A stretch of DNA of 34,820 nt from an uncultured Oscillospiraceae bacterium (GTDB lineage: Bacteria; Bacillota; Clostridia; Oscillospirales; Oscillospiraceae): assembly GCA_910584835.1 (NCBI GenBank), contig CAJUEG010000024.1, forward strand, positions 1 to 34,820, given 5' to 3'. Both the position numbers and the translations under genes were made by a program. Every line of letters begins with the position of its first letter. Within the stretch, counting starts at the first letter, position 1. Of this stretch, positions 14,567 through 22,802 are shown in pieces. The notes below the pieces were generated by a model. It ran no database searches, was not told the origin of the DNA, and saw only the letters and a program-made list of their open reading frames with translations.

Positions 14567-14584
14567 CACAGGCCCCATTTTTTT
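14555..14584 (+). terminator. Terminator-shaped hairpin in the divergent promoter region
   Basis: A perfect 9-bp stem (14555-14563 with 14568-14576, CCAC loop) followed by A and seven Ts has full intrinsic-terminator form on the plus strand, although no plus-strand gene ends here. It lies just before the operon promoter and could block read-through into a tightly repressed operon. Confidence 0.7.
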
Positions 14585-14604
14585 GCGTTTATGTGGAAAG
14601 GCGG

Positions 14605-14667
14605 TTGACAACCAGGATTTCTTTTGGTATGATTCTGATACAGGAAGTAAGTCGGTTGGCCGACTTA
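14605..14667 (+). promoter_or_regulatory. Operon promoter with TetR operator
   Basis: TTGACA (14605-14610) and TATGAT (14628-14633) are 17 bases apart, a near-consensus promoter. Immediately downstream, TAAGTCGG (14648-14655) and CCGACTTA (14660-14667) form a perfect 8-bp inverted repeat with a 4-base centre. Size and place fit a TetR-dimer operator covering the transcription start. Confidence 0.85.
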
Positions 14668-14690
14668 TAAAGGCGAAAGGAAGCATGGCA

Positions 14691-16400
14691 ATGGATCTGC
14701 GAAGCATCAACAGGCGGTTGTCCGCGCGGTTTGGGGGGGCGGTGCGCGCCTCCTTCTCAAAGGGGTGCGTGGTGCTGGCGGGGCGGCTGGATACCTGGGC
14801 CGAGACGGTGGAGGCGTGCCAGATGGCGGCAAAGAAAAACAGCGCCGTCCATGTGGTCAATGACATTGTCTGCGCCGAGGTCCAGGCCAGCCCCCAGTCC
14901 ATGCGCCTGCCCTCCCTCCGGGACGGCGCCCTGGAGGGGCGGCGGCCCGACGTGCTCATCATCGGCGGGGGCATCTCCGGGGCGTCCATCGCCCGGGAGC
15001 TGTCCAAGTGGAAGCTGGATATCCTGCTGGTGGAGAAGGAGGCGGACCTGGCCCTTCAGGCGTCGGGACGGAACGACGGGGAGGTGCATCCGGGGGTGGA
15101 TCTCTCCAAGGGGTCCAAAAAGCATTTCTACATTCGGAAGGGCAACGCCATGTACGACCAGGTGTGCCGGGAGCTGGACGTGCCCTTCCGGCGGGTGGGG
15201 CAGTACGTCTGCTTCGACAAGGGCTGGCTGAGGCCCTTCATCGCCCTGTACTGCCTCTGGCGCAGAAAGCACGACGGGATCGAGGACACCCGGATTATCT
15301 CCGGCGCGGAGCTGAAACGCCGGGAGCCCAATCTGAACCGGGACTTCAAATTTGCCGTGTCCAACCCCTCCTCCGGCTGCGTGTGCCCCTATGGCCTCAC
15401 CATCGCCTACGGGGAAAACGCGGTGCAAAACGGCGCTCAGGTGTCGCTGAACACGGCGGTGCTGTCCATGGAGGTGGAGGACGGCGAGATCAAAAGCGTA
15501 CATACCAACCGGGGGACGGTCTATCCGGCGCTGGTCATCAACGCCGCCGGCGTCTTCGCCGAGGACGTGGCCCAAATGGCGGGGGACCGCTTCTTCTCCA
15601 TCCATCCCCGCCGCGGGACCAACTCCATCCTGGACAAAAAGGCGGGGGCGCGGTTCTCCTCCATCGCCTCCGTGATGGAGCGGGCCCGCTCCAGGGGGCA
15701 CTCCAAAGGCGGCGGCGTTTTGCACACGGTCCACGGCAACCTGCTGGCGGGCCCCGACGCGGTGGAGACCTTTGAAAAGGAGAATGTGGCCACCCGCCCC
15801 CAGAGCATCGACACCGTATTCGCCAAGCAGGAAAAGACCATGCCCGCCCTGAACCGGGGGGATATCATTACCTATTTCACCGGGGTGCGGGCCCCCACCT
15901 TCGAGGAGGACTTCATCATCGAGATGGGGCGCAGCACAAAAAATATCATCCACTGCGCCGGCATCCAGTCCCCCGGCCTGACCACCGCCCCGGCGGTGGC
16001 GCTGGACATCGAAAAGATGGCGGTGGAGGAGCTGCGGAAAAAGAAAACGGTAGAACCCAACGAGAGCTATTCCCCCATCCGCCATGGCATACCCGTCCTG
16101 CGGGAGATGCCCGACGAGGAGCGGGCGGAGCTGATCCGGAAAAACCCGGACTACGGCGTCATCGTGTGCCGCTGCGAGGAGGTCAGCCGCGGGGAAATCC
16201 TGGACGCGCTGCGCTCCCCCATCTGCGTGCCCACGGTGGACGGGGTGAAGAAGCGGGTGCGGCCGGGGATGGGCCGGTGCCAGGGGGGCTTCTGCTCCCC
16301 GCTGGTGGCCCAGATCATCGCGGAATTTTTAAACGTCCCGCTGGACCAGGTGAAAAAATCCGCCCCGGAGGCCAACATCACCTTCGGGCGGACCAAGTGA
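14691..16400 (+). CDS. BON-domain FAD dehydrogenase with C-terminal [2Fe-2S] domain (GlpA-like)
   Basis: The 569-residue protein has three parts. Residues 1-65 look like a BON domain (VVLAGRLDTWAETVEACQMA, then AVHVVNDIVCAEVQ). From about 88 to 450 it is a DAO-type FAD oxidoreductase of the glycerol-3-phosphate dehydrogenase group, with the dinucleotide motif GGGISG at 92-97. The C-terminus is a BFD-like [2Fe-2S] domain with C493, C495, C530 and C535. This core matches anaerobic GlpA-type enzymes that oxidise glycerol 3-phosphate to DHAP. The ATG at 14691 fits AGGAAG at 14678-14683; ATG 14685 is too close, and a frame from 14583 starts before the promoter. It is the first gene of the TetR-controlled operon. 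Confidence 0.85.
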   Translation: MDLRSINRRLSARFGGAVRASFSKGCVVLAGRLDTWAETVEACQMAAKKNSAVHVVNDIVCAEVQASPQSMRLPSLRDGALEGRRPDVLIIGGGISGASIARELSKWKLDILLVEKEADLALQASGRNDGEVHPGVDLSKGSKKHFYIRKGNAMYDQVCRELDVPFRRVGQYVCFDKGWLRPFIALYCLWRRKHDGIEDTRIISGAELKRREPNLNRDFKFAVSNPSSGCVCPYGLTIAYGENAVQNGAQVSLNTAVLSMEVEDGEIKSVHTNRGTVYPALVINAAGVFAEDVAQMAGDRFFSIHPRRGTNSILDKKAGARFSSIASVMERARSRGHSKGGGVLHTVHGNLLAGPDAVETFEKENVATRPQSIDTVFAKQEKTMPALNRGDIITYFTGVRAPTFEEDFIIEMGRSTKNIIHCAGIQSPGLTTAPAVALDIEKMAVEELRKKKTVEPNESYSPIRHGIPVLREMPDEERAELIRKNPDYGVIVCRCEEVSRGEILDALRSPICVPTVDGVKKRVRPGMGRCQGGFCSPLVAQIIAEFLNVPLDQVKKSAPEANITFGRTK

Positions 16401-16413
16401 GGAGGGGACGGCT

Positions 16414-17673
16414 ATGCGCACATACGATGTGACCGTCATCGGCGGCGGCCCGGCGGGGCTGGCGGCGGCGCTGTCCGCCCGGGAAAACGGCGCGAAAACC
16501 CTGCTCATCGAGCGGGAGGCCCGGCTTGGGGGCATTTTGAAGCAGTGCATCCACGACGGCTTCGGCCTGGTGCGGTTCCAGGAGAAGCTCACCGGGCCGG
16601 AGTACGCCCAGCGGTTCATTGAGCGGCTGCGCGGGACGGATATCGACACGTCCACCCTCACCTTCGTCACCCGGCTGGAGCGGACGCAGGCGGGATTTGC
16701 CGTCACCGTGGTGAACCGGGACGGGGTGGAGACCATCCAGACCCGCACCCTGGTGCTGGCCACCGGCTGCCGGGAGCGGACCGCCAAGCAGGTGTCCATC
16801 CACGGCACCCGCCCCGCCGGGGTGTTTACCGCCGGCACGGCCCAGCACTTCACCAACCTGCTGGGCCAGCTCCCCACCCGCCGGTGCGTCATCCTGGGCA
16901 GCGGGGACATCGGCCTCATCATGGCCCGCCGCCTGACCCTGGAGGGAGCCAAGGTGCTGGGGGTGTACGAGGCCAAGCCCACCCCCTCCGGGTTGACCCG
17001 GAATATCCACCAGTGCCTCCACGATTACGATATCCCCCTCTACCTGTCCCATACGGTGACCCGGGTGCTGGGGGAGGACCGCCTCACGGCGGTGGAGGTG
17101 GCTCAGGTGGACGATAAAATGCGGCCCATCCCCGGCACCGAGGAGACTGTAGAGTGCGACGGGCTGATTCTGTCGGTGGGCCTGATTCCGGAAAACGAGC
17201 TGGCCCAGTCCCTGGGCGCGGAGCTGGACCCCAAGACCAAGGGGCCGGTGTGCGACGGCCAGCTGATGACCAGCGTGGACGGGGTGTTCTCCTGCGGCAA
17301 CGCCCTGCACGTCAACGACCTGGTGGACTACGTGTCGGAGAGCGGAGAGCTGGCCGGGCGCGCCGCCGCCCGCTACGCCGCCGCGCCCCGGCGGGAGGTG
17401 GAGCTCCGCGCCTCCCCGGCGCTGCTCTGCGCCGTCCCCCAGCGGCTGGACCTGAACCGGGACAACAGCAAAACCACCCTCTACTTCCGAAGCCGGGAGG
17501 TGCTGGGCCCGTGCGCGCTCCACCTGCGCCTCAACGGAGAGGCCGTTTTCTCCAAGCGCTATCTCTTCCTGCGGCCTCCGGAGATGGAGCGCCTGGACTT
17601 GGATTTCTCCCAGTTTGAGCTGGACGAGGGCTCCAAACTGGAACTGGATATCGAGGTGATGGGTCATGAGTGA
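16414..17673 (+). CDS. NAD(P)/FAD-dependent oxidoreductase partner subunit
   Basis: The 419-residue flavoprotein has an N-terminal FAD motif (VTVIGGGPAGLAAALSARENG) and a conserved GGILKQCIHDGFGL segment. A second dinucleotide-binding motif appears near residue 163 (CVILGSGDIGLIMARRL), and the C-terminal SVDGVFSCGNALHVNDLVDYV is the FAD-closing motif. It resembles subunits found next to GlpA-like dehydrogenases and opine or sarcosine oxidase-type complexes. It likely passes electrons between the first gene's flavin/iron-sulfur centre and NAD(P). It starts 13 bases after the first gene and overlaps the DUF1667 gene by 8 bases, so the three probably form one complex. Confidence 0.85.
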   Translation: MRTYDVTVIGGGPAGLAAALSARENGAKTLLIEREARLGGILKQCIHDGFGLVRFQEKLTGPEYAQRFIERLRGTDIDTSTLTFVTRLERTQAGFAVTVVNRDGVETIQTRTLVLATGCRERTAKQVSIHGTRPAGVFTAGTAQHFTNLLGQLPTRRCVILGSGDIGLIMARRLTLEGAKVLGVYEAKPTPSGLTRNIHQCLHDYDIPLYLSHTVTRVLGEDRLTAVEVAQVDDKMRPIPGTEETVECDGLILSVGLIPENELAQSLGAELDPKTKGPVCDGQLMTSVDGVFSCGNALHVNDLVDYVSESGELAGRAAARYAAAPRREVELRASPALLCAVPQRLDLNRDNSKTTLYFRSREVLGPCALHLRLNGEAVFSKRYLFLRPPEMERLDLDFSQFELDEGSKLELDIEVMGHE

Positions 17674-18022
17674 GCTGGTGTGCATCGTATGTCCCCGGGG
17701 CTGCACCCTCAAGGTGGAGCGGGAGGGCGATACCTTCCATGTGACGGGCAACGGCTGCAAACGGGGAGAGGCCTTTGCCGTCTCCGAGCAGACCGCCCCC
17801 ATGCGCACGCTGTGCACCACGGTGCGCACGGTGTTCCCTGGCGTGCCGGTGCTGCCGGTCAAGCTGTCGGCGGAGATCCCCAGGGACCAGATTTTCCCCG
17901 TGATGGAGGCCGTCAACGCCGTGACATTGGAAAAGCCCGTGGCCATGGGCGGCGTCATCCTGGAAAACGTGCTGGGGCTGGGGGCGGACGTGGTGGCCGC
18001 CAGCGGCCTGCTCGCAGAATAG
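17666..18022 (+). CDS. DUF1667 cysteine-rich small subunit
   Basis: This 118-residue protein matches DUF1667. It has an N-terminal cysteine cluster CIVCPRGC plus GNGCKRG, four cysteines suited to bind iron-sulfur or zinc, then the PLPVKLSAEIPRD-like region (here VLPVKLSAEIPRDQIF) and VAMGGVILENVLGLGADVVA. The family is regularly found beside FAD/NAD oxidoreductases and glycerol-3-phosphate dehydrogenase-like genes. An electron-transfer or structural subunit is the usual guess. It overlaps its upstream neighbour by 8 bases and is followed after 9 bases by the kinase gene. Confidence 0.85.
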   Translation: MSELVCIVCPRGCTLKVEREGDTFHVTGNGCKRGEAFAVSEQTAPMRTLCTTVRTVFPGVPVLPVKLSAEIPRDQIFPVMEAVNAVTLEKPVAMGGVILENVLGLGADVVAASGLLAE

Positions 18023-18031
18023 GAGGGGCGT

Positions 18032-19591
18032 ATGGACAGTCCGCTGATCCTCACCTTCGACGTGGGAACTCAGAGCACGCGCTGCCTGCTGGTCCGGCCT
18101 GACGGCGGATTTGAGGATATCTGCCAGGTCAAGCACGCCCAGCCCTACCGCTCCCAAGCCCCGGGCTGGGCGGAGCAGAGCCCGGACTTCTACTATGAGC
18201 GCATCTGCGAGGCCGGGCGGGCTGTCTGCGGTCGGAACCGGGAGGCGCTCAAACGGGTGACCGCCGTGGCCCTCACCACCATCCGGGACACCGTGCTGTG
18301 CCTGGACCGGGACAACAAGCCCCTGCGGGACATCATTTTGTGGCTGGATAAGCGGCAGGCGGAGTTTGACGATCCGATCCCCCTTTATAACAAGCTGATG
18401 TTCCGGGCGGCGGGCATGTCCGGCGCTGTGGAAAATATCTACCGGGCCTCCGCCTGCAACTGGATCGCCCAGCGCCAGCCGGAGCTGTGGGCCCGGACGG
18501 CGAAATTTGTTATGCTGCCCACCTACTTAAACTACAAAATAACCGGGGTGCTGGCGGACTCCGCCGCCAACATGATCGGCCACATGCCCTTCGACTACAA
18601 AAGGCGGCGCTGGCAGGGCCGCTCCGCCCTCACCCGCTGCATCTACAGCATTCCCCAGGAAAAGCTGTGCGACCTGGTCCCGGCGGGGCAGACCATCGGC
18701 CGCACCACGGGGGAGTTTGCCGCCATCTCCGGCGTGCCGGAGGGGCTGCCCCTCATCGCCACCGGCTCGGACAAGGGGTGCGAAACCCTGGGCCTGTCGG
18801 TGGTCCAGTCCCACAAGGCGGCCGTCTCCCTGGGCACCACCGCCACCATTCAGCTGGCGCTGGAGCGCTATGTGGAGCCCCAGCCCTTCATGCCCGCCTA
18901 CCCGGCGGTGCCCAACCACCTGTATAACCCGGAGATTGAGCTGTACCGCGGCTTCTGGCTGGTGTCCTGGTTTTTGAAGGAGTTCTGCGCCAAGGACCTG
19001 GCCCAGGCGGAGGCGCTGGGCTGCCCGCCGGAGGAGCTGCTGGACCGATACATCGCGGACATACCGCCGGGGTGCGGGGGGCTTCTCCTCCAGCCCTACT
19101 GGACGCCGGGGATCACCACCCCCGCCGCCCGGGGGGCCATCGTGGGCCTCACCGACCACCACACCCGCTACCACCTCTACCGGGCCATTCTGGAGGGCAT
19201 CGGCTTTGAGCTCTATCACTCGCTGAAGCAGATGGAAAAGCGGGCCGGGATCCGGGTGGAGGAGATCTACGTGGGCGGGGGCGGCGCCCGCAGCAACGTG
19301 GCCTGTCAGATTTTGTCGAACATGTTCGGCCTGCCCGTCAAGCGCACCCAGACCCACGAGGTCAGCGCCGTGGGGGCGGCCATGGCGGCCTTTTTGGCCC
19401 AGGGGGTCTTTCACGACTATGACGAGGCCATCCGCGCCATGGTCCACGAGGGGGACGTGTTCCGTCCCGACCCCGACGGACACAAGATTTACGCGCAGCT
19501 GTACAGCGGCGTCTACGCCCGGCTGTATCCCCGGCTGGAGCCGCTGTACCGCAGAATTTCTCAAATTATGAAAAGGAGCGATGCGCTGTGA
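18032..19591 (+). CDS. FGGY-family carbohydrate/polyol kinase
   Basis: The 519-residue protein is an FGGY kinase, a relative of glycerol kinase and xylulokinase. The N-terminal phosphate-1 motif is LTFDVGTQSTRCLLV (residues 7-21). The adenosine-side motif follows as YVGGGGARSNVACQILSNMFGLPV, and the family signature region includes GSDKGCETLGLSVVQ and AVSLGTTATIQLAL. The usual glycerol-kinase substrate residues cannot be assigned with confidence, so the substrate is a polyol, ketose or glycerol derivative. It lies 9 bases after the DUF1667 gene and its stop overlaps the next start by 4 bases (GTGA). Confidence 0.88.
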   Translation: MDSPLILTFDVGTQSTRCLLVRPDGGFEDICQVKHAQPYRSQAPGWAEQSPDFYYERICEAGRAVCGRNREALKRVTAVALTTIRDTVLCLDRDNKPLRDIILWLDKRQAEFDDPIPLYNKLMFRAAGMSGAVENIYRASACNWIAQRQPELWARTAKFVMLPTYLNYKITGVLADSAANMIGHMPFDYKRRRWQGRSALTRCIYSIPQEKLCDLVPAGQTIGRTTGEFAAISGVPEGLPLIATGSDKGCETLGLSVVQSHKAAVSLGTTATIQLALERYVEPQPFMPAYPAVPNHLYNPEIELYRGFWLVSWFLKEFCAKDLAQAEALGCPPEELLDRYIADIPPGCGGLLLQPYWTPGITTPAARGAIVGLTDHHTRYHLYRAILEGIGFELYHSLKQMEKRAGIRVEEIYVGGGGARSNVACQILSNMFGLPVKRTQTHEVSAVGAAMAAFLAQGVFHDYDEAIRAMVHEGDVFRPDPDGHKIYAQLYSGVYARLYPRLEPLYRRISQIMKRSDAL

Positions 19592-21339
19592 GCAGCAAAC
19601 CCTACAAAGGCTTTCGGCCCAATTGGCTGGAGACCCCCGCGCCGGAGGGGAGCTACCGCTCCATTTTCCGCTGGGGCGACCCCAAGTTCTTCAAGCACCC
19701 CAAGGAGTCCCTCTACAAGCTGATGAAGGAATCCTTCCAGATGACGGACGACGACTTCCGGGACTACACCGACGACATTGGCTTCGATCCGGTGGACCTG
19801 TCCGATTACCCCTCCCAAATCGCCCCGGAGCACGTGGCGGCGCTGAAAAAGATCGTGGGGGAGGAGTTCGTCACCACCGAGGACTACCCCCGGCTGTCGG
19901 TGGCCTACGGCTGCACCGGCTACGACCTGCTGCGGCTGCGCCACAAGCAGATCGAGAACCTCCCCGACGTGGTGGTTTACCCGGACACGGCGGAGCAGGT
20001 GGAGCGGCTGGTGGAATACGCCGCCGGGCACAAGATTCCCCTGTACGTCTACGGCGGCGGCAGCAGCGTTACCCGGGGAGTGGAGTGTGTGAAGGGCGGC
20101 ATCTCCCTGGATATGCGCAAGCGGTTCAACAAGGTGCTCAGCTTCAACGAGACGGACCAGACCATCACCGTCCAGGCGGGCATATCCGGGCCGGACCTGG
20201 AGAAGGCTCTCCAGGACGCGCCCCAGCGCTTCGGGGCCAAGCGGGCCTACACCTGCGGCCACTTCCCCCAGTCCTTTGAGTACAGCAGCGTGGGCGGCTG
20301 GGTGGTCACCCGGGGGGCCGGGCAGAACAGCACCTACTACGGCACCATTGAGGACATCGTGCTGGCCCAGAAGTACGCCACCCCCATCGGCCGGATCGTC
20401 ACCAGCCCCTACCCCCGGGAGGCCACCGGCCCCAGCATGAAGCAGATCATGCTGGGCTCGGAGGGCACCTTCGGCGTGCTCACCGAGGTGACGCTGAAGG
20501 TATTCCGCTGGATGCCGGAGAACCGCAAGCGCTTCTCCTACATGTTCAAAAATTGGGAAATCGCCATGGCCGCCGCCCGGGAGATGATGCAGTGCGAGTG
20601 CGGGCACTCCTCTGTGTTCCGCCTGTCCGACCCGGAGGAAACCCACCTGATGCTCCGCCTCTACAACGTGGACGACACCCCCCTGGCCCCGCTGCTGGAC
20701 AAGTTCGGCTACCAGGACATGGAGCGGTGCATGTTCCTGGGCTTCACCGACGGGGAGAAGGGCTTCTCCAAAAACGTAGCCAGAAACATCGGCCGCATCG
20801 CCCGGAAGTACGGGGCCATGCCCATGACGGGCTACGTCACCCGGAGCTGGGAGAAGGGCCGCTTCAACGACCCCTACCTCCGGGACACTTTGATGGATTT
20901 CAGCGTCATCACCGACACCCTGGAGTGCACCGTGAACTGGTCCAACATGGCCCAGGTGCACCGGGACGTGCGGGCGGTGTGCCACGCCCTGCCCAACACG
21001 GTGGTCACCACTCACATGTCCCACTGCTACCCCCAGGGGGCCAACCTGTACTTCATCTTTATCACAAAGATGAACGACGCGGCGGAGTTCAAGCGCTACC
21101 ACACCACCATTCTGGACGCCATCCAGCGCTCCGGCGCGGCCATCAGCCACCACCACGGCATCGGCAAGATGTTCGCCCCCTGGCTGGAGGGTTATATCGG
21201 CGAAAAGGAGTACGGCGTATTCAAGGTGCTGAAAAACTACTTTGATCCCGGCTATACAATGAACCCGGGGGGCACCCTGGGGCTGGACCTCCCCCAGGAC
21301 GAGAAAAAGTTCCTGAACACCCGCAGCGATTACCGCTGA
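19588..21339 (+). CDS. Alkyl-DHAP synthase-like FAD-binding oxidoreductase
   Basis: The 583-residue flavoprotein is a VAO-type FAD enzyme closely resembling alkylglycerone-phosphate synthase. The FAD-domain start is PDVVVYPDTAEQVERLVEYA near residue 126, and GGGSSVTRG at 156-164 is the pyrophosphate loop. AGPS-like marks are GHFPQSFEYSSVGGWVVTRGAGQ and IMLGSEGTFGVLTEV. Near the C-terminus H521, H522 and H523 reproduce the HHH active-site motif of AGPS (SHHHGIGKM). The start is GTG at 19588 with AAGGAG 9 bases upstream; it overlaps the kinase stop. In this operon a lipid-synthesis role is not obvious; acting on a DHAP-type adduct or a hydroxyacid are both open. Confidence 0.82.
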   Translation: MSSKPYKGFRPNWLETPAPEGSYRSIFRWGDPKFFKHPKESLYKLMKESFQMTDDDFRDYTDDIGFDPVDLSDYPSQIAPEHVAALKKIVGEEFVTTEDYPRLSVAYGCTGYDLLRLRHKQIENLPDVVVYPDTAEQVERLVEYAAGHKIPLYVYGGGSSVTRGVECVKGGISLDMRKRFNKVLSFNETDQTITVQAGISGPDLEKALQDAPQRFGAKRAYTCGHFPQSFEYSSVGGWVVTRGAGQNSTYYGTIEDIVLAQKYATPIGRIVTSPYPREATGPSMKQIMLGSEGTFGVLTEVTLKVFRWMPENRKRFSYMFKNWEIAMAAAREMMQCECGHSSVFRLSDPEETHLMLRLYNVDDTPLAPLLDKFGYQDMERCMFLGFTDGEKGFSKNVARNIGRIARKYGAMPMTGYVTRSWEKGRFNDPYLRDTLMDFSVITDTLECTVNWSNMAQVHRDVRAVCHALPNTVVTTHMSHCYPQGANLYFIFITKMNDAAEFKRYHTTILDAIQRSGAAISHHHGIGKMFAPWLEGYIGEKEYGVFKVLKNYFDPGYTMNPGGTLGLDLPQDEKKFLNTRSDYR

Positions 21340-21367
21340 AGCGCGGGGGGAAGGACCCTGGAGGAGA

Positions 21368-21450
21368 AAAACCGCGGCCTCCCGTCCGTCGGAAAGAGAA
21401 CGGCGGCAGCGCTTCAGCGCTGCCGCCGTTCAGATGTAAGCCGCGGTTTT
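21368..21450. terminator. Nested inverted repeats, bidirectional terminator
   Basis: An outer 11-bp stem (AAAACCGCGGC 21368-21378 with GCCGCGGTTTT 21440-21450) encloses a perfect 14-bp hairpin (21399-21412 with 21417-21430, TTCA loop). The A-tract on one side and T-tract on the other suit termination in both directions between the convergent flavoprotein and response-regulator genes. Confidence 0.75.
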
Positions 21451-21521
21451 CCGAGAGAGCCCCACTTCCGCTCCGGGGGGGGCGGCGCGATCCGCGGGCG
21501 CGCCGGCGGACCGCCGGGCGT

Positions 21522-22784
21522 CTATTCCCGGGCGGACTCCGCCTGATATTCCGTGGGCGTCATCTTCATGTACCGTTTGAACACTTTGGCAAAGTAATAG
21601 GCGTTATCGTAGCCCAGCATATGGGACACCTCGTATACCATATGCTTTCCGCCCTGGAGCAGGGTACAGGCGTATTTTACCTTGGTGGCGTTGACGTAGT
21701 CCATAAAGTTTTGCCCCAGCTGGCGCTTAAACAGGCTGGAGAGGTAGTTGGGCGTGATGCCGACTGCGGCGGCCACGTCCTGCACCAGCACCCGTTCCAG
21801 GATGTGGGAATCCACATAGCGCTTGGCGGCGGCCACGTAGTCCGTCTTGCCCATGGACTGGGACCAGCACAGAAAGGGCCGGGGGGAGAGGGCGTACTCC
21901 CGCCTGAGCAGCTCCGCCTGGACGCGCAGGTCTATCAGCCCATGCCCGGACAGCACCCCCGTGGCCAGCACGCTCAGCCGCATCTGGGAGATGTCCCGAA
22001 AGGCGGCGGCCAGCCGGGCCTGGAATTGGGCGATGAGTTTGGCGTCCTCCAGCCCCCAGAGGAAAAACACCGCCGTGCCGCTGCCCGGCTCGGGGGGCAG
22101 AAGGGTGAAGCCGGGCCCCCCCTGGAACACCTTCTGCGCCACGTCCAGGGCCAGATTCCGGTGAAAGCTGAACAGGCGCTGCCGCTCTTCCCGGGTGAAG
22201 GAGCCGATGTTGGGGATAGCGGAGGGGTCCATCACCAGCAGGGCGGCGGCGCAGCGGCTGCCCGCCCCAAGCCCCTCCAGGGCGGCGATGGCCCGCTCCG
22301 CCTCGCATCCGCCCTCGGGGGAGAGCAGGACGGCGGCATGGTGGGCGGCGGCCTCCGCCGGGGCGCCGCTGTGCCGGGGGAGAGGGGAGGCGCAGAGCCT
22401 GCGGCGTTTTTCACACTCGTCGATTGCCAGGCGGAGGGAGTGGGCCAGCTTTTCCTCATCCAGGTCGATTTTCAGCAGGTAGTCCACTGCACGGCCCCGC
22501 AGGGACTGCTGGGCCATGTGGAAGTCCTGGTGGTTTGTGAGCATGATAAATACAACCTCCGGATATCGCTGGGCACAGGCCTCCAGCAGCTCCAGGCCGG
22601 TGAGCCGGGGCATTTTGATGTCGCAGATCACAATGGCCGGGCGGCGGACGGGCAGCAGCTCCAGGGCCTGCTGCCCGTCCCGGGCGGTGCCGCAAACGGT
22701 GCAGCCAAGCCGCTCCCAGTCCAGCATGGATTGCAGGCCGGACAGAATGATGGGTTCATCGTCGGCCAATAGGACGCGGTACAT
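21522..22784 (-). CDS. AraC-type response regulator (YesN-like)
   Basis: The 420-residue protein has an N-terminal receiver domain with the acidic pocket D8/D9, phosphorylation site D55 (VICDIKMP) and K near residue 104. A variable central region follows, and the C-terminus is an AraC double helix-turn-helix (DVAAAVGITPNYLSSLFKRQ, then YEVSHMLGYDNAYYFAKVFKRYMKMTP). This layout is typical of YesN regulators that control carbohydrate ABC importers. It lies 18 bases downstream of the histidine kinase gene in the same operon and points away from the importer operon it probably activates. Confidence 0.93.
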   Translation of the reverse strand: MYRVLLADDEPIILSGLQSMLDWERLGCTVCGTARDGQQALELLPVRRPAIVICDIKMPRLTGLELLEACAQRYPEVVFIMLTNHQDFHMAQQSLRGRAVDYLLKIDLDEEKLAHSLRLAIDECEKRRRLCASPLPRHSGAPAEAAAHHAAVLLSPEGGCEAERAIAALEGLGAGSRCAAALLVMDPSAIPNIGSFTREERQRLFSFHRNLALDVAQKVFQGGPGFTLLPPEPGSGTAVFFLWGLEDAKLIAQFQARLAAAFRDISQMRLSVLATGVLSGHGLIDLRVQAELLRREYALSPRPFLCWSQSMGKTDYVAAAKRYVDSHILERVLVQDVAAAVGITPNYLSSLFKRQLGQNFMDYVNATKVKYACTLLQGGKHMVYEVSHMLGYDNAYYFAKVFKRYMKMTPTEYQAESARE

Positions 22785-22802
22785 AAGCAGCCTCCTATTC
22801 TA

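Noticed and set aside
14583..14690. Longer N-terminus for the GlpA-like gene starting at 14583
   Set aside because: It would begin upstream of the promoter and operator; the ATG at 14691 has the well-placed ribosome-binding site.
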